A stretch of DNA of 33,838 nt from an uncultured Eubacteriales bacterium (GTDB taxonomy: Bacteria; Bacillota; Clostridia; Oscillospirales; Ruminococcaceae): the NCBI GenBank assembly GCA_959605275.1, contig CAUHFD010000005.1, forward strand, positions 1 through 33,838, in the 5' to 3' direction. This document shows positions 25,730 through 33,838 of the stretch, piece by piece. The first letter of the stretch is position 1. Every line of letters begins with the position of its first letter. The notes under the pieces are model-generated. The model made no database searches. It saw only the letters and a list, made by a program, of their open reading frames with translations, and was not told where the DNA came from. A program made the position numbers and the translations under genes.

Positions 25730-28507
25730 CTAATGTGGCTGAAGTTTAAATACATACCGATAATCAAGCGCATCATCAGCAATTTCAATTGTACCTTTTG
25801 ATACCTCGACGGTATCCTTGATATTTCCGTTGTAATCCGATATTTCACAAAGCTGAAAGCGTTCACTTAACTGATATCTCCCGCTTTCAAAGGGCAAAAG
25901 CATGATCTCCTGGGACTTTGGAAGCGCCTCGTGATCCAGAGATTTGACATAATACCGCTGATCCGTCTGAACAATGGGGATTGATTCTACCGCAAGCAGT
26001 CCCTTTCCTTCCGCTGCAACCAGATGCCGACCTTCGTAAACCGCAATCGCAAACTCGCCTGCTTCTATTTCGATGCCGTCCCCAAACGTAATCTGCTGCT
26101 TTTGTTCTGAAAAGAAGGTCAGCACTTTCCCTTGCTGCGTCTGCCTGACGATCAACCTGGTACCCTGCTTGGCGCGAAAACTGATCCTCTGTAAGTCCTC
26201 ATTCTCCAGATATCCCTTATCATTACCATAATATATCGTCGCGCCGCTCGCTTCACAGGTCTCCAGCCGGTGTGCAGTATCGGTCTTTACCGTATCTTCA
26301 TGCGGAAAGATAATAATCTTAGCTTTGCCATAAAGTGTCTCAATGCTGTCTTCCTGACAGATGTTGAAAATGACGCCATTCTGCCAAAGCGTGTCCAGCG
26401 TTTCATAAATGAAATCCGTTTTTCTGCCGTATCCCTCATTTTTGCGAAATCCGGTAAATTCCATCGGCAAAACAAGGGTAACATCAACATCCGCGGGACG
26501 ATAGGCAAGGCCTTTGCCGATTTCGCTGAACCTGGCCATCAGGCGCTTCACCGGCGACATGGATATTGTACAAGGATAATTGATCCCGTATTCAAAGGAA
26601 GCCGCCCATGGACAGATCCCCATCGCCTCGTTTTCCCAACTTTGTGCATACAGAAACCTTCCCTTGTAGATGAATCGGTCATCCAACTCATCCATCTGCT
26701 TATCGCTGTAATACTTCAGATCGGGAGAGGTGGGTGGAAGCCTGTCTATCAGCCAAGATATACCCCATTCATAATTGCACGCCATAGCTGCGCCGGAGGC
26801 CAAAAAGCCATGATACCGATAATCATAATTGTCAGGCGTTTCATCATATCTCCATGTGCCGCCGAACTCTTCAACAATAAACGGCTTTCCGGCGCAAGAG
26901 GAATTTTCCAGCATCAGCGCCTTTAGCGACAGCTCTTTCTCCAAATACAGATGATAGGCAAGAATATCGCCGTCTTTTGTTGCCAAATAGTTCTCACTAC
27001 CTATATCCCAACAGGATACCCCTCTGATGATGGGCTGTTTGCCGCCGGCTATTCTGATGGTCTCTGAGATGACATCCGACCAGTTTTTAAAAATCTCTAC
27101 ATTTTCCTCCGGTGTCTTTTCGGGAAAACAGACGGAAAATTCATTTGTCAGATTCCAAATAATGTTTGGATAACCGGCAAAGCGCTTAACGATATATGCT
27201 ACATATTCCTTCTGAGCAGCCATTCCCTCTTGGGTAAATCCAATAATCGTGTCATTCTCTAATTTTTCAGTCTTGATGCTAAGCTTACAGTCTGGCATAT
27301 CAATATGGGAATATTCATACCAGGAGGTGTATAGCGTCAAAACAGCACACATTCCATGCATCCCTAGCATATCCAGGAAGCTTTCGATCGCCCGAAACGC
27401 TGTTTCGTCCATCACTCGGTCCAGCCATATCCGGACGAGTTTCACACCGTTTTCTTTCATATTTTCAATTTCGTCATAAGCTTTATCGATCCGGAAAGGC
27501 CGATAAGATAAATCGGTGAAGCTGTTGGTGGGATAATAATGGGTTCCAATTATAAAATCATCCTGCCCGTCGATCACCAAGCTATGCTGATCCGTCAATA
27601 TCACCGGGAACGTGATCTTGTCGTCCTTAATATAAACGCCGCAGATAGAGGAATCGAGCTCTTTGACAGTCTCTTTCCTTCCAGGCCCTAGCCGGTATCG
27701 ATCATAAAGAGAGAGGATCGTCTTGATTCGATACACACCGCATAAATCCTCATAAAAAAGCTTTGTCACACGCTGGCACTCTCGATTGTTCAAACAGAGC
27801 TGATCATCTCCGAGTTTTTTCACAAATCGACCTTCTGCAGTATACAGCTCATAACTTAGCTTTACATGGAGCATATCGTCGCTCATGTTCTGAACGTCCG
27901 TGTTGAGTTTGATGCCTTCGTTTCTACCATACAGCGGATATTCCGGTATGACTTTTTTTATATAGCATTTCAGGCGATCCTGCTCTTTGATATAATCTAT
28001 GAGCTTATTCCAATTCTCAGGTACAACAGCTTCCAGAGGGTTTTCAAAGGCAAATATATAAAGGAAACTTCCCTGAAACCCGTCTGTCATCAACATGGTA
28101 TCGTAGTTTTTCACAAGCATCGCCGAAACGCCTGCCTGCCCGCCATATTTCCCCTGCGAAGATACAAGTGGAATGATGTCCGCTCTCGGTTCTCTGTGAA
28201 TACAATGCTGTGTATACCGATCAGGCGGGAGAATGAAAAGCTTTCTTGCTTTTGCGCGATTGATCTGAAAATCCGGCAAAACATCACTGCACCGGCACTG
28301 ATCCGATTCAATCCCCTCAACGCTGTCGATCCAGAATTCCTTTAGCAAATCAATTCCTTCACACCCGACGAACAAGAGATTTTCACCCTTTTCAAGCCGT
28401 GACGAAAACTGCTCAAAATTATCACTTAATTTCCGGCTGTCAAAAAAGCATATATCCGTATGGTCTTGGACCGCTTCGTAAAAGGACAAAGATGATATAA
28501 GTATCAT
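25730..28507 (-). CDS. Large cytosolic clan GH-A glycoside hydrolase
   Basis: 925 residues with no signal peptide. A N-terminal region (about 1-300) of mixed alpha/beta and beta character precedes a TIM barrel (about 310-660). The clan GH-A signature is clear: acid/base Glu456 in WNLTNEF, nucleophile Glu547 in FIVEEFGG, and YNYEWG-type residues later (CNYEWGISW). A following domain (about 685-780, VTLVLPMEFTGF and AKIIIFPHEDT) resembles the trimerisation domain of GH42 beta-galactosidases, and a beta-rich C-terminal domain closes the protein. The enzyme should hydrolyse beta-linked sugars with retention. GH42, GH5 or an unassigned GH-A family are all possible. AAAGGAG precedes the ATG. It is 19 bp after the kinase gene. 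Confidence 0.83.
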   Translation of the reverse strand: MILISSLSFYEAVQDHTDICFFDSRKLSDNFEQFSSRLEKGENLLFVGCEGIDLLKEFWIDSVEGIESDQCRCSDVLPDFQINRAKARKLFILPPDRYTQHCIHREPRADIIPLVSSQGKYGGQAGVSAMLVKNYDTMLMTDGFQGSFLYIFAFENPLEAVVPENWNKLIDYIKEQDRLKCYIKKVIPEYPLYGRNEGIKLNTDVQNMSDDMLHVKLSYELYTAEGRFVKKLGDDQLCLNNRECQRVTKLFYEDLCGVYRIKTILSLYDRYRLGPGRKETVKELDSSICGVYIKDDKITFPVILTDQHSLVIDGQDDFIIGTHYYPTNSFTDLSYRPFRIDKAYDEIENMKENGVKLVRIWLDRVMDETAFRAIESFLDMLGMHGMCAVLTLYTSWYEYSHIDMPDCKLSIKTEKLENDTIIGFTQEGMAAQKEYVAYIVKRFAGYPNIIWNLTNEFSVCFPEKTPEENVEIFKNWSDVISETIRIAGGKQPIIRGVSCWDIGSENYLATKDGDILAYHLYLEKELSLKALMLENSSCAGKPFIVEEFGGTWRYDETPDNYDYRYHGFLASGAAMACNYEWGISWLIDRLPPTSPDLKYYSDKQMDELDDRFIYKGRFLYAQSWENEAMGICPWAASFEYGINYPCTISMSPVKRLMARFSEIGKGLAYRPADVDVTLVLPMEFTGFRKNEGYGRKTDFIYETLDTLWQNGVIFNICQEDSIETLYGKAKIIIFPHEDTVKTDTAHRLETCEASGATIYYGNDKGYLENEDLQRISFRAKQGTRLIVRQTQQGKVLTFFSEQKQQITFGDGIEIEAGEFAIAVYEGRHLVAAEGKGLLAVESIPIVQTDQRYYVKSLDHEALPKSQEIMLLPFESGRYQLSERFQLCEISDYNGNIKDTVEVSKGTIEIADDALDYRYVFKLQPH

Positions 28508-28526
28508 TGTTATTCTCCTTTCTTCT

Positions 28527-29987
28527 TTATAGCGTCAGTAGTTTCTTCTCAACAGCCCTGTATTTTTGATATACATTATGATACTTTTTTAGAGTATCTT
28601 TGTCGGCAGAAAACATTCTTCCATTGTTCATGATATTCTTACAGTAATTTTTATCCAGACTGCCCGTTGCTTTAAAAGCGAGCTTTGCAGCGCCCAGTCC
28701 CACCGCATCAGGTGTTGACAACGGGATAATCGTCTTTCCAGTAACGCCTGCAATGATGTCGCACCAGATATCACTTAAGCTGCCGCTGCCGAATATGGTT
28801 ATGGTATCAATTTTATTACTAAGCTTTTCACATATTTCAATATTGAATCGGATCTGGAAAGCGATACCCTCCAGGATTGATCGGGTAACATCTTCCTTTT
28901 TACTGTCAAGCGTCAGTCCGTAGAACATTCCTTTCGCATTTTCAACCCAATGCGGAGAGGTGGCCGATCCAAAATGCGGATAAAAATATACGTCTTTGCT
29001 TCCGGGAACACTGTTTATTGCTAACTGGTCCAGCTCTTTATAGGTACTTCCCGGGAAAAATACATTTCTGTACCATTTCAGCGCAGCCCCGGTAGTAGAT
29101 ACAACCGCTTCCAGCGTCCATTTATTCTCGGTAAGATACGGAAAAAGTGGCATCCTCATTTTTTTGTCAAACACCGGCTGATCAATGATAAACTCCATAG
29201 CGCCGGCGGTTCCCAGACAAAGCGTTGCCATGCCGCTGTCAGGCTCTGCAGTGTATGCAGCAACCTTTTGATCCTGACCGCCGACAACCACCTGTGCCTT
29301 GGCAGTAAGTCCCATTCTCTCTGCTGCGGCAGGCAAAAGTTCGCCTAACGCGGTCCCAGCAATATGGACTTCCGGAAGGAGCTCCCTGCGAACATCAAAT
29401 GCTTTTATGATTTTATCGCTCCAGCAGCATTGTTTCACATCAAAAAGCATTGTTCCTGCAGCCATCGTATAGTCCGTTACATAGCGTCCTGACATTTTGG
29501 CGATCAGAAAATCGTGCGCAGTCAACAGCTTATAAGCTTTCCGATAAAGCGTCTTTTTATTTCTTTTGTACCATAAAAGCTTCGGTAACACATAGAGAGA
29601 ATTAATTCTTTTTCCAGTGATTTTAAATATTTCCGTTTCAGAAAACCTGTCAGAAATAAGCTGCATTTCTCTTTGGGGCCTTGTATCCAGCCACGATATA
29701 GCGTTGGAAATCGGCATTGTATTTTCATCGACAAGCACGAATGAAATTCCTTGAGAGGAAACAGAAATTCCAGTCACTTGTTCGGGAGCAATCCCACTCC
29801 TTTCAACAACTGACTTTACCGCCCGGCAAGATAACTCCCACCATAGATTTGCATCCTGCTCAATCACCTTGTCAGAAATAACAATCAACGGATATTCGAT
29901 ATATTCCTGTCCGACGATATTACCATTCCTGTCTGCCATCACTGCCTTGCAACCAGTGGTCCCCAAATCTATTCCAATCGCGTACAA
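28527..29987 (-). CDS. FGGY-family sugar kinase (xylulokinase-like)
   Basis: 486 residues, typical for the family. The first domain opens with the phosphate-binding GIDLGTTG (residues 5-12) and contains SWLDTR near 99-103. The catalytic base should be Asp239 in VVGGQDQKVAAY. The second domain has the family block FGSGSLSDIWCDIIAGVTG and SDAVGLGAAKL-type sequence (here TPDAVGLGAAKLA). It would phosphorylate a ketose or similar sugar released by the isomerase. The start is TTG: an in-frame TAA lies immediately before it, GAGGTG sits 9 nt upstream, and the next ATG would remove the nucleotide-binding loop. It follows the isomerase by 18 bp. The sugar substrate is unknown. Confidence 0.88.
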   Translation of the reverse strand: MYAIGIDLGTTGCKAVMADRNGNIVGQEYIEYPLIVISDKVIEQDANLWWELSCRAVKSVVERSGIAPEQVTGISVSSQGISFVLVDENTMPISNAISWLDTRPQREMQLISDRFSETEIFKITGKRINSLYVLPKLLWYKRNKKTLYRKAYKLLTAHDFLIAKMSGRYVTDYTMAAGTMLFDVKQCCWSDKIIKAFDVRRELLPEVHIAGTALGELLPAAAERMGLTAKAQVVVGGQDQKVAAYTAEPDSGMATLCLGTAGAMEFIIDQPVFDKKMRMPLFPYLTENKWTLEAVVSTTGAALKWYRNVFFPGSTYKELDQLAINSVPGSKDVYFYPHFGSATSPHWVENAKGMFYGLTLDSKKEDVTRSILEGIAFQIRFNIEICEKLSNKIDTITIFGSGSLSDIWCDIIAGVTGKTIIPLSTPDAVGLGAAKLAFKATGSLDKNYCKNIMNNGRMFSADKDTLKKYHNVYQKYRAVEKKLLTL

Positions 29988-30005
29988 TTATTGTCACACC
30001 TCATA

Positions 30006-31331
30006 CTAAATTCTGACAAATTTGATTTTCAATATTCTCGCGAGATCCTCGATTTTGTCTGCACAGTTACCGTAACAAATCGCATAATGCTGCCCGGAAT
30101 ATTGCTTTACAAGCTCGTTTACATCCCCGTCAAGCATGACATCGATCGCCGGCATATAGCCCTGACGAAGCTCTGTTTTCAAGCCGGTTCCGGTAAAACA
30201 TAAAATATGATAATCGCACAAATCCTCAATCAGGCGCATCACAGTAACTTGTCCCGGAGGCATGGTAAAGGAGGACTGTATTCCTGTAAAGCCTGGATGC
30301 GGCATAAAGTTTCTAATCAGCTGTGTGCCTTTTTCTCCCAAACTGAAGGGCAGGAAGCCGCAGGAGGACAGCTTTACAACATTTCCTATATGGTTCATGC
30401 AATCACCGTATGTAACCGTCTGACCGGTTAGATAATAGAGGATGAGCATCGAAACCGTATTGAGTATATCCCCTTCGCAGGAAGCTACAACACCCTTATC
30501 CGCCAACAGGGACAAAGGAACACAGGGTACCATTTTGTATTCCTTTGAAAATTCATACTGACATTTTACATTGATAGCGTCCAGATCATCCTTGACCAAT
30601 TCCTGAAGTGCCAGATATATTCCTGCCGATTTAAGCAAAAACTCCTGACTGACTTCCTCATGAATACGAGCAACCTTCTGATACTCTTCTATAACCTTTT
30701 GCTTCGCCTTTAGGCCCATGCTTTCCGCGAGATTGATAAGGGTGTAAGAATCGATCTGCTTGATTTCCGGTCCAATCTTGCTTCGCATGAATATGTGATC
30801 GAAGGTTCCGGTATAGATGGACATCGAGGTATAGCCCACAAGACCAATCCTGCTTCTTTTCAGCCGCGAAGCCGCGCTTGCCGCAAAGCAGAAATCGGAA
30901 ATTTGTTTCCTAACCTCTTCTGATTCTGTTTCTCCCAGCACACCTTTATAGGAATAACCTACTCTGTCGAAAACGCCCTTGATCATCGCATAGGAGACAT
31001 ACGAACCCGTACTTTCCAGCGAACCCCGGAACAAAAACATTGGAAAGCTTTGCAGGCAGAGTGGCAGATGCTCCACTTCTCTGACAGCCGCCATCAGAAC
31101 ATCGCATTCTACCCAACTCGACAAAAACACAATGACCCCGGCGACGTCACTTGATGCAATATATTTTCCGGCTTTCACCGCACTGTCGAAATCTGTTACA
31201 GACTCTTTAAAGCAAACAACATCGAATCCTGCCGCCGTAATGTTGTCAATCGCTGCCTGAGCCTGCATTGTAACCATTTCATTTATGTAATCCGGATGGC
31301 TGATATTTAAAAAGCCTATTTTGCCATTCAT
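30006..31331 (-). CDS. L-fucose/L-arabinose isomerase-like protein
   Basis: 441 residues. The layout is that of the fucose/arabinose isomerase superfamily: an N-terminal Rossmann-like part (IGFLNISHPDY, GVIVFLSSWVECD), a central part (KRSRIGLVGYTSMSI) and a C-terminal barrel with VKCQYEFS, VASCEGDILNTVSM and IRNFMPHPGF. The conserved acidic residue in CEGD fits the metal-binding site. It would interconvert an aldose and a ketose before phosphorylation by the next gene's kinase. It is shorter than FucI and AraA, as in the COG2407-type group, whose members have varied or unknown substrates. GGAG lies about 7 nt before the ATG. Confidence 0.8.
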   Translation of the reverse strand: MNGKIGFLNISHPDYINEMVTMQAQAAIDNITAAGFDVVCFKESVTDFDSAVKAGKYIASSDVAGVIVFLSSWVECDVLMAAVREVEHLPLCLQSFPMFLFRGSLESTGSYVSYAMIKGVFDRVGYSYKGVLGETESEEVRKQISDFCFAASAASRLKRSRIGLVGYTSMSIYTGTFDHIFMRSKIGPEIKQIDSYTLINLAESMGLKAKQKVIEEYQKVARIHEEVSQEFLLKSAGIYLALQELVKDDLDAINVKCQYEFSKEYKMVPCVPLSLLADKGVVASCEGDILNTVSMLILYYLTGQTVTYGDCMNHIGNVVKLSSCGFLPFSLGEKGTQLIRNFMPHPGFTGIQSSFTMPPGQVTVMRLIEDLCDYHILCFTGTGLKTELRQGYMPAIDVMLDGDVNELVKQYSGQHYAICYGNCADKIEDLARILKIKFVRI

Positions 31332-31350
31332 CTTGCTACTCCGTTATCTT

Positions 31351-32130
31351 TTATTTTTTAAAGTTATAATATTCCAGCAGGAACTTATAGTAATTTTCAA
31401 CCGCTGCTTCAATGATTGCTTCTCCGGTTTCAACAGTAGCCTTGGTAGGATCGCCATAAACACCGGTAACACTATCCTGTAAGCCCCAGGTTGACCAGGT
31501 AACCTTTTGGCCGCCCCAAGCGCTGTCGCCGGCCACAAAATCGGAATGATATCTCATGATATCGACATCCACATACTTATCTGTTTTTACAAGATCCGAG
31601 AAAACCAGCATGACCGAGGTTTCCCACTCACAGGCATGAAGAACGCCGCCCTTTTCAGATTTTCTAAAGGTTTTGAACTTTTCAGCCGACATGGTGAGCG
31701 GTGAGGTAACCGCTGGATACACATCATACTGATCCGCGATTCTTTTGGTTACGATATTGAGCATTGGCGCATGTTGACCGTGACAATCAAGCATGACAAT
31801 CTTTTTAAATCCCGACTGTACGATGGAAGAACAAATTTCATAAACATAATCGGTAAATACCTGAATGTTGATATGCATCGTTCCTGGCCATTTGTTCATC
31901 GAGTTGGGCGAATATCCTGCCCACACCGCCGGGAGGACAAGAAGAGGGATTTCCTTCCAGCATCGCTCGGCGATCGCCTTAGCAAATCCTTCTGCAATCG
32001 CAGTATCAGTCTTAACAGGAAGATGCTTACCATGCTCCTCTGTGGTTCCCACCGGAAGAATGATGATAGCATCTTTTTTGACGTATTCCTCCAATTCCTC
32101 CCAAGTTTTGTCTGAAAAATAATAAGACAT
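31351..32130 (-). CDS. Creatininase-family metal-dependent amidohydrolase
   Basis: 259 residues. Metal ligands by family alignment are Glu31 and His33 in TTEEHGKHLP, Asp42 in KTD, His117 in CHGQH and Glu170 in HACEWETS. The glutamate of creatininase's GHYEN block is a Gln here, so this is not creatininase itself. Relatives in sugar loci open lactone- or ring-type intermediates; the known precedent is 3-dehydro-scyllo-inosose hydrolase. Here it sits between a LacI regulator and an isomerase, so a ring-opening step on a sugar derivative is plausible. A GTG start at 32139 is possible, but GGAAAGG is better spaced (9 nt) for the ATG at 32130. Confidence 0.83.
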   Translation of the reverse strand: MSYYFSDKTWEELEEYVKKDAIIILPVGTTEEHGKHLPVKTDTAIAEGFAKAIAERCWKEIPLLVLPAVWAGYSPNSMNKWPGTMHINIQVFTDYVYEICSSIVQSGFKKIVMLDCHGQHAPMLNIVTKRIADQYDVYPAVTSPLTMSAEKFKTFRKSEKGGVLHACEWETSVMLVFSDLVKTDKYVDVDIMRYHSDFVAGDSAWGGQKVTWSTWGLQDSVTGVYGDPTKATVETGEAIIEAAVENYYKFLLEYYNFKK

Positions 32131-32148
32131 TTGAAACACCCTTTCCTT

Positions 32149-33195
32149 TTATCGTGTTTTATTTATTTTTACTGATTCTCTTATCACAAGATTGGTGTCA
32201 AGTGTTAAAAGGCCAGTAGCCTTTTCTTTATTTGCAATACGCTCCAAAAGCATCCGTACTGATTCCTGCCCCATTTCAAATTTTGGAACATTCACACTTG
32301 TAAGAGGCGGCGAAACATAATTGCATTTCTCTATATTGTCAAATCCGATCACCGAAACATCGTCAGGAACTGTAATGTTCATTTTTTTAAAAATCTCATA
32401 CAGTTTAAATGCGGTTTTATCATTAGCGCAAACTACGGCGGTTGGTGGGTTCTGTGAAAACATGAGATTACCCAGTGCTTTCTCGTTGATCGCCACATCG
32501 CCGGTCATTTCAAATTTGACAATCCCGGATGCTTCGATCCAAATACCGCCATTTTTTTCAACACAGTCCTTACAGCCTCGATATCTTTCCACCATATTGT
32601 CGGAAAAACTAATGTCTCCTAAGAAGGCGATTCTTTTATGTCCCTGCCGAATTAAGTAGGTAACCGCATCGTAACAACCCAGATAATTATTAACGGTAAT
32701 TCTGTCGACCATCAGATGAATATCCGGAATATCCACCAAAACCATCGGTATCCCGCTGAACACGACATCCGTGACGCTTTGATTAGACAAAAGGCCAAAA
32801 ACAATCGCACCGTCTGGTTTTAAGCGTTGTAGCCTTGAAATGATATCGTCATTACCATTTCTGTCAATAATAAAAAAATTGACTTCAATATTAAGCTTAT
32901 ATATCACCTGTTCAATTTCGCAGATGATGTTGCGGTAAAAGTCCTCATCAGTGAAGTTGGCGCGTGTTACGATCATGCTAATACATTTCACTTCGCCGCT
33001 TTTGTTGGATTTTGCAGTTTTCTTCACGTTTTTGATGTTTTTGATTACATAACCCATATCCAGCGCCGTAATGCGAATTTCAGTTTTTACCTTTTCGCTT
33101 ATTCCCGGCTTATCATTTAAAGCTCTCGAAACAGTAGAAACAGAACAACCCAAATGCCGGGCGATATCTTCAATTGTAACTTTTTCTCTTTTCAT
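32149..33195 (-). CDS. LacI-family transcriptional regulator
   Basis: 348 residues. A LacI-type helix-turn-helix with hinge occupies residues 5-60 (IEDIARHLGCSVSTVSRALN, then GISEKV and ALDMGYV). A periplasmic-binding-like effector domain follows (GCYDAVTYLIRQGHKRIAFL, SVIGFDNIEKC, PPLTSVNVPKFEMGQ). It lies first in the cluster, 18 bp before the creatininase-family gene, and probably represses the locus until a sugar signal binds. The likely target is the palindrome inside the promoter at 33380-33408, so it would control itself too. GAGGA lies about 9 nt before the ATG. Confidence 0.93.
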   Translation of the reverse strand: MKREKVTIEDIARHLGCSVSTVSRALNDKPGISEKVKTEIRITALDMGYVIKNIKNVKKTAKSNKSGEVKCISMIVTRANFTDEDFYRNIICEIEQVIYKLNIEVNFFIIDRNGNDDIISRLQRLKPDGAIVFGLLSNQSVTDVVFSGIPMVLVDIPDIHLMVDRITVNNYLGCYDAVTYLIRQGHKRIAFLGDISFSDNMVERYRGCKDCVEKNGGIWIEASGIVKFEMTGDVAINEKALGNLMFSQNPPTAVVCANDKTAFKLYEIFKKMNITVPDDVSVIGFDNIEKCNYVSPPLTSVNVPKFEMGQESVRMLLERIANKEKATGLLTLDTNLVIRESVKINKTR

Positions 33196-33243
33196 CCTTT
33201 ACATCCTCTTCGGGTTTATCCATTGTATAAAAGGACTGATCAT

Positions 33244-33347
33244 TTAATGTTTACTGGATAAATCAAAATCTTACGCTTTGCCAATTCATAAATAATGGCA
33301 ATTTTATTGTTATTGTCGTTATTTATGGATTGTTCCGTCAGCATTAA
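33244..33347. mobile_element. Palindromic MITE-like element, copy B, in the 5' leader
   Basis: 104 bp from TTAATGTTTACTGGATAA to the reverse complement of TTAATGCTGACGGAACAA. On the minus strand it lines up with copy A (4359-4565): same start (TTAATGCT.AC.GAACAAT), same inner GAATTGGCAAAG followed by G.AAG, and same end (TTTGATTT.T.CAGTA.ACATTAA). It is inverted relative to copy A and lacks two of its hairpins. A stem forms between the CCATAAATAA and TTATTTATG blocks. It lies between the promoter and the regulator gene, so it would be transcribed in the leader. Confidence 0.65.
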
Positions 33348-33379
33348 TTTAGAATATTTATCTTTGTTGATCTATCTTT

Positions 33380-33408
33380 ATTATACAATGACCCATTGTC
33401 GTTTTCAA
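33380..33408 (-). promoter_or_regulatory. Sigma-A promoter of the regulator and catabolic genes
   Basis: Minus-strand -35 TTGAAA (plus 33403-33408), 17-nt spacer and perfect -10 TATAAT (plus 33380-33385). Transcription should start near 33373, giving a leader of about 180 nt that includes element B before the LacI-type gene. This is the only strong promoter seen upstream of the cluster. Confidence 0.75.
33385..33399. promoter_or_regulatory. Palindromic operator candidate in the promoter spacer
   Basis: ACAATGACCCATTGT is a perfect 6-3-6 inverted repeat lying in the promoter spacer and touching the -10. Position suits repression. The 10-mer CATTGTATAA that spans its left half also occurs at 33221-33230 and 33602-33611 on the plus strand. 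LacI-family sites usually have an even centre, so the assignment to this regulator is inference. Confidence 0.45.
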
Positions 33409-33416
33409 ACATAAAC

Positions 33417-33443
33417 TGCGCAAAAAAAATGGCTTTTTGCGCA
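33417..33443. other. 10-bp perfect hairpin or palindrome upstream of the promoter
   Basis: TGCGCAAAAA (33417-33426) pairs with TTTTTGCGCA (33434-33443) around 7 nt. It lies just upstream of the -35, so it could be an activator or repressor site or a remnant terminator. The rest of 33444-33660 is AT-rich with no gene that I can support. Confidence 0.4.
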
Positions 33444-33663
33444 ATAATGTCCATAAAAGCTGTTGAACTATTATATTTTTCGCCGTTCCATTGAAACTTA
33501 TCAGGTTATTTTTCATAGAAACAACGCACTTTTCCTATTTTTTGCGTAATTTCTCGAAACCTTCGGTTGAATAGCAAAGCCACTTCATTTCTGGTACCAT
33601 ACATTGTATAAACAACCTTCTTTCTGGATGTTATTTTAACCAATTTAATTATACAGTAAGCAA

Positions 33664-33698
33664 AATAACCGGGCAACCCTTTCGGGCCACCCGATTAT
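33664..33698 (-). terminator. Likely intrinsic terminator of the gene at the right edge
   Basis: On the minus strand ATAATCGGG pairs with CCCGGTTAT (one wobble), with an inner CCC/GGG pairing, and TTTTG follows. It lies about 85 bp after the stop of the partial frame at the right edge and separates that gene from the glycan locus. Confidence 0.5.
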
Positions 33699-33783
33699 CT
33701 GTTTGCCGGCTTAACGCGACGACCTATAACTTTTCGTTTTGTGAATCCAATAAGTATCTGAAAACCTATGTTGACACTTGCCG

Positions 33784-33838
33784 TTATATCGCATGAATCT
33801 CAATTCCTTGAGCAGCCAAAGACTCCAGCTCTTCTTGG
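33784..33838 (-). CDS. C-terminal end of an unidentified protein (partial)
   Basis: A minus-strand frame enters from the right edge and stops at 33784-33786 (TAA). It encodes only 17 visible residues (EELESLAAQGIEIHAI at the end). The helical, protein-like composition and the terminator-like hairpin downstream support a real gene end, but no family can be named. Confidence 0.4.
   Translation of the reverse strand, partial: QEELESLAAQGIEIHAI

Noticed and set aside
33648..33676. Second promoter-like pair (TTGCCC, 17 nt, TATAAT) on the minus strand
   Set aside because: The -35 is poor and lies inside the terminator hairpin of the right-edge gene.

Overview
The window looks like part of a Clostridia-type (Firmicutes) chromosome. 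The evidence is AAAGGA/GGAGG ribosome binding sites before nearly every gene, sigma-A-type promoters, lipobox lipoproteins, MsmX-style sugar ABC transporters with no own ATPase, and moderate GC content. The species cannot be named from the sequence. All 21 complete genes lie on the minus strand, so the locus reads from right (33.2 kb) to left (0.3 kb). It is one long glycan-utilisation locus.

From right to left the layout is as follows. (1) 33784-33838: the tail of an unrelated gene and its likely terminator. (2) 33380-33408: a good sigma-A promoter with a 15-bp palindrome in its spacer, then a 5' leader carrying a small palindromic element, then a LacI-type regulator. (3) 25.7-32.1 kb: a cytoplasmic catabolic block with a creatininase-family hydrolase, a fucose/arabinose-isomerase-like protein, an FGGY kinase and a large clan GH-A glycosidase. 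(4) 23.4-25.7 kb: two exported, membrane-anchored proteins built from three copies of a domain I do not recognise. (5) 17.0-23.4 kb: a solute-binding lipoprotein, a very long binding protein with two carbohydrate-binding-like N-terminal modules, and a permease pair. (6) 10.1-16.9 kb: an NHL-propeller/TPR/YIP1-like membrane protein, a DUF5696-like lipoprotein and a second permease pair. (7) 4.5-9.9 kb: a GH38-like alpha-mannosidase between two paralogues of an unrecognised family, one a lipoprotein and one cytosolic. (8) 0.3-4.3 kb: two membrane-tethered pectate-lyase-superfamily beta-helix proteins and an SGNH esterase. The far left edge holds a perfect promoter followed by a structured leader and terminator for something beyond the window.

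Taken together, surface proteins would bind and trim a complex glycan, and two ABC importers sharing an outside ATPase would take up the pieces. Cytosolic GH38 and GH-A enzymes would then release sugars for the isomerase, hydrolase and kinase. The substrate cannot be read from the sequence. A mannose-containing or uronate/deoxysugar-containing plant or host glycan is inference only.

The least expected content is the three-copy domain, the paralogue pair with the shared AGDPGG motif, and several small palindromic insertion-like elements between genes. Two of these elements clearly belong to one family, and another separates a ribosome binding site from its gene.
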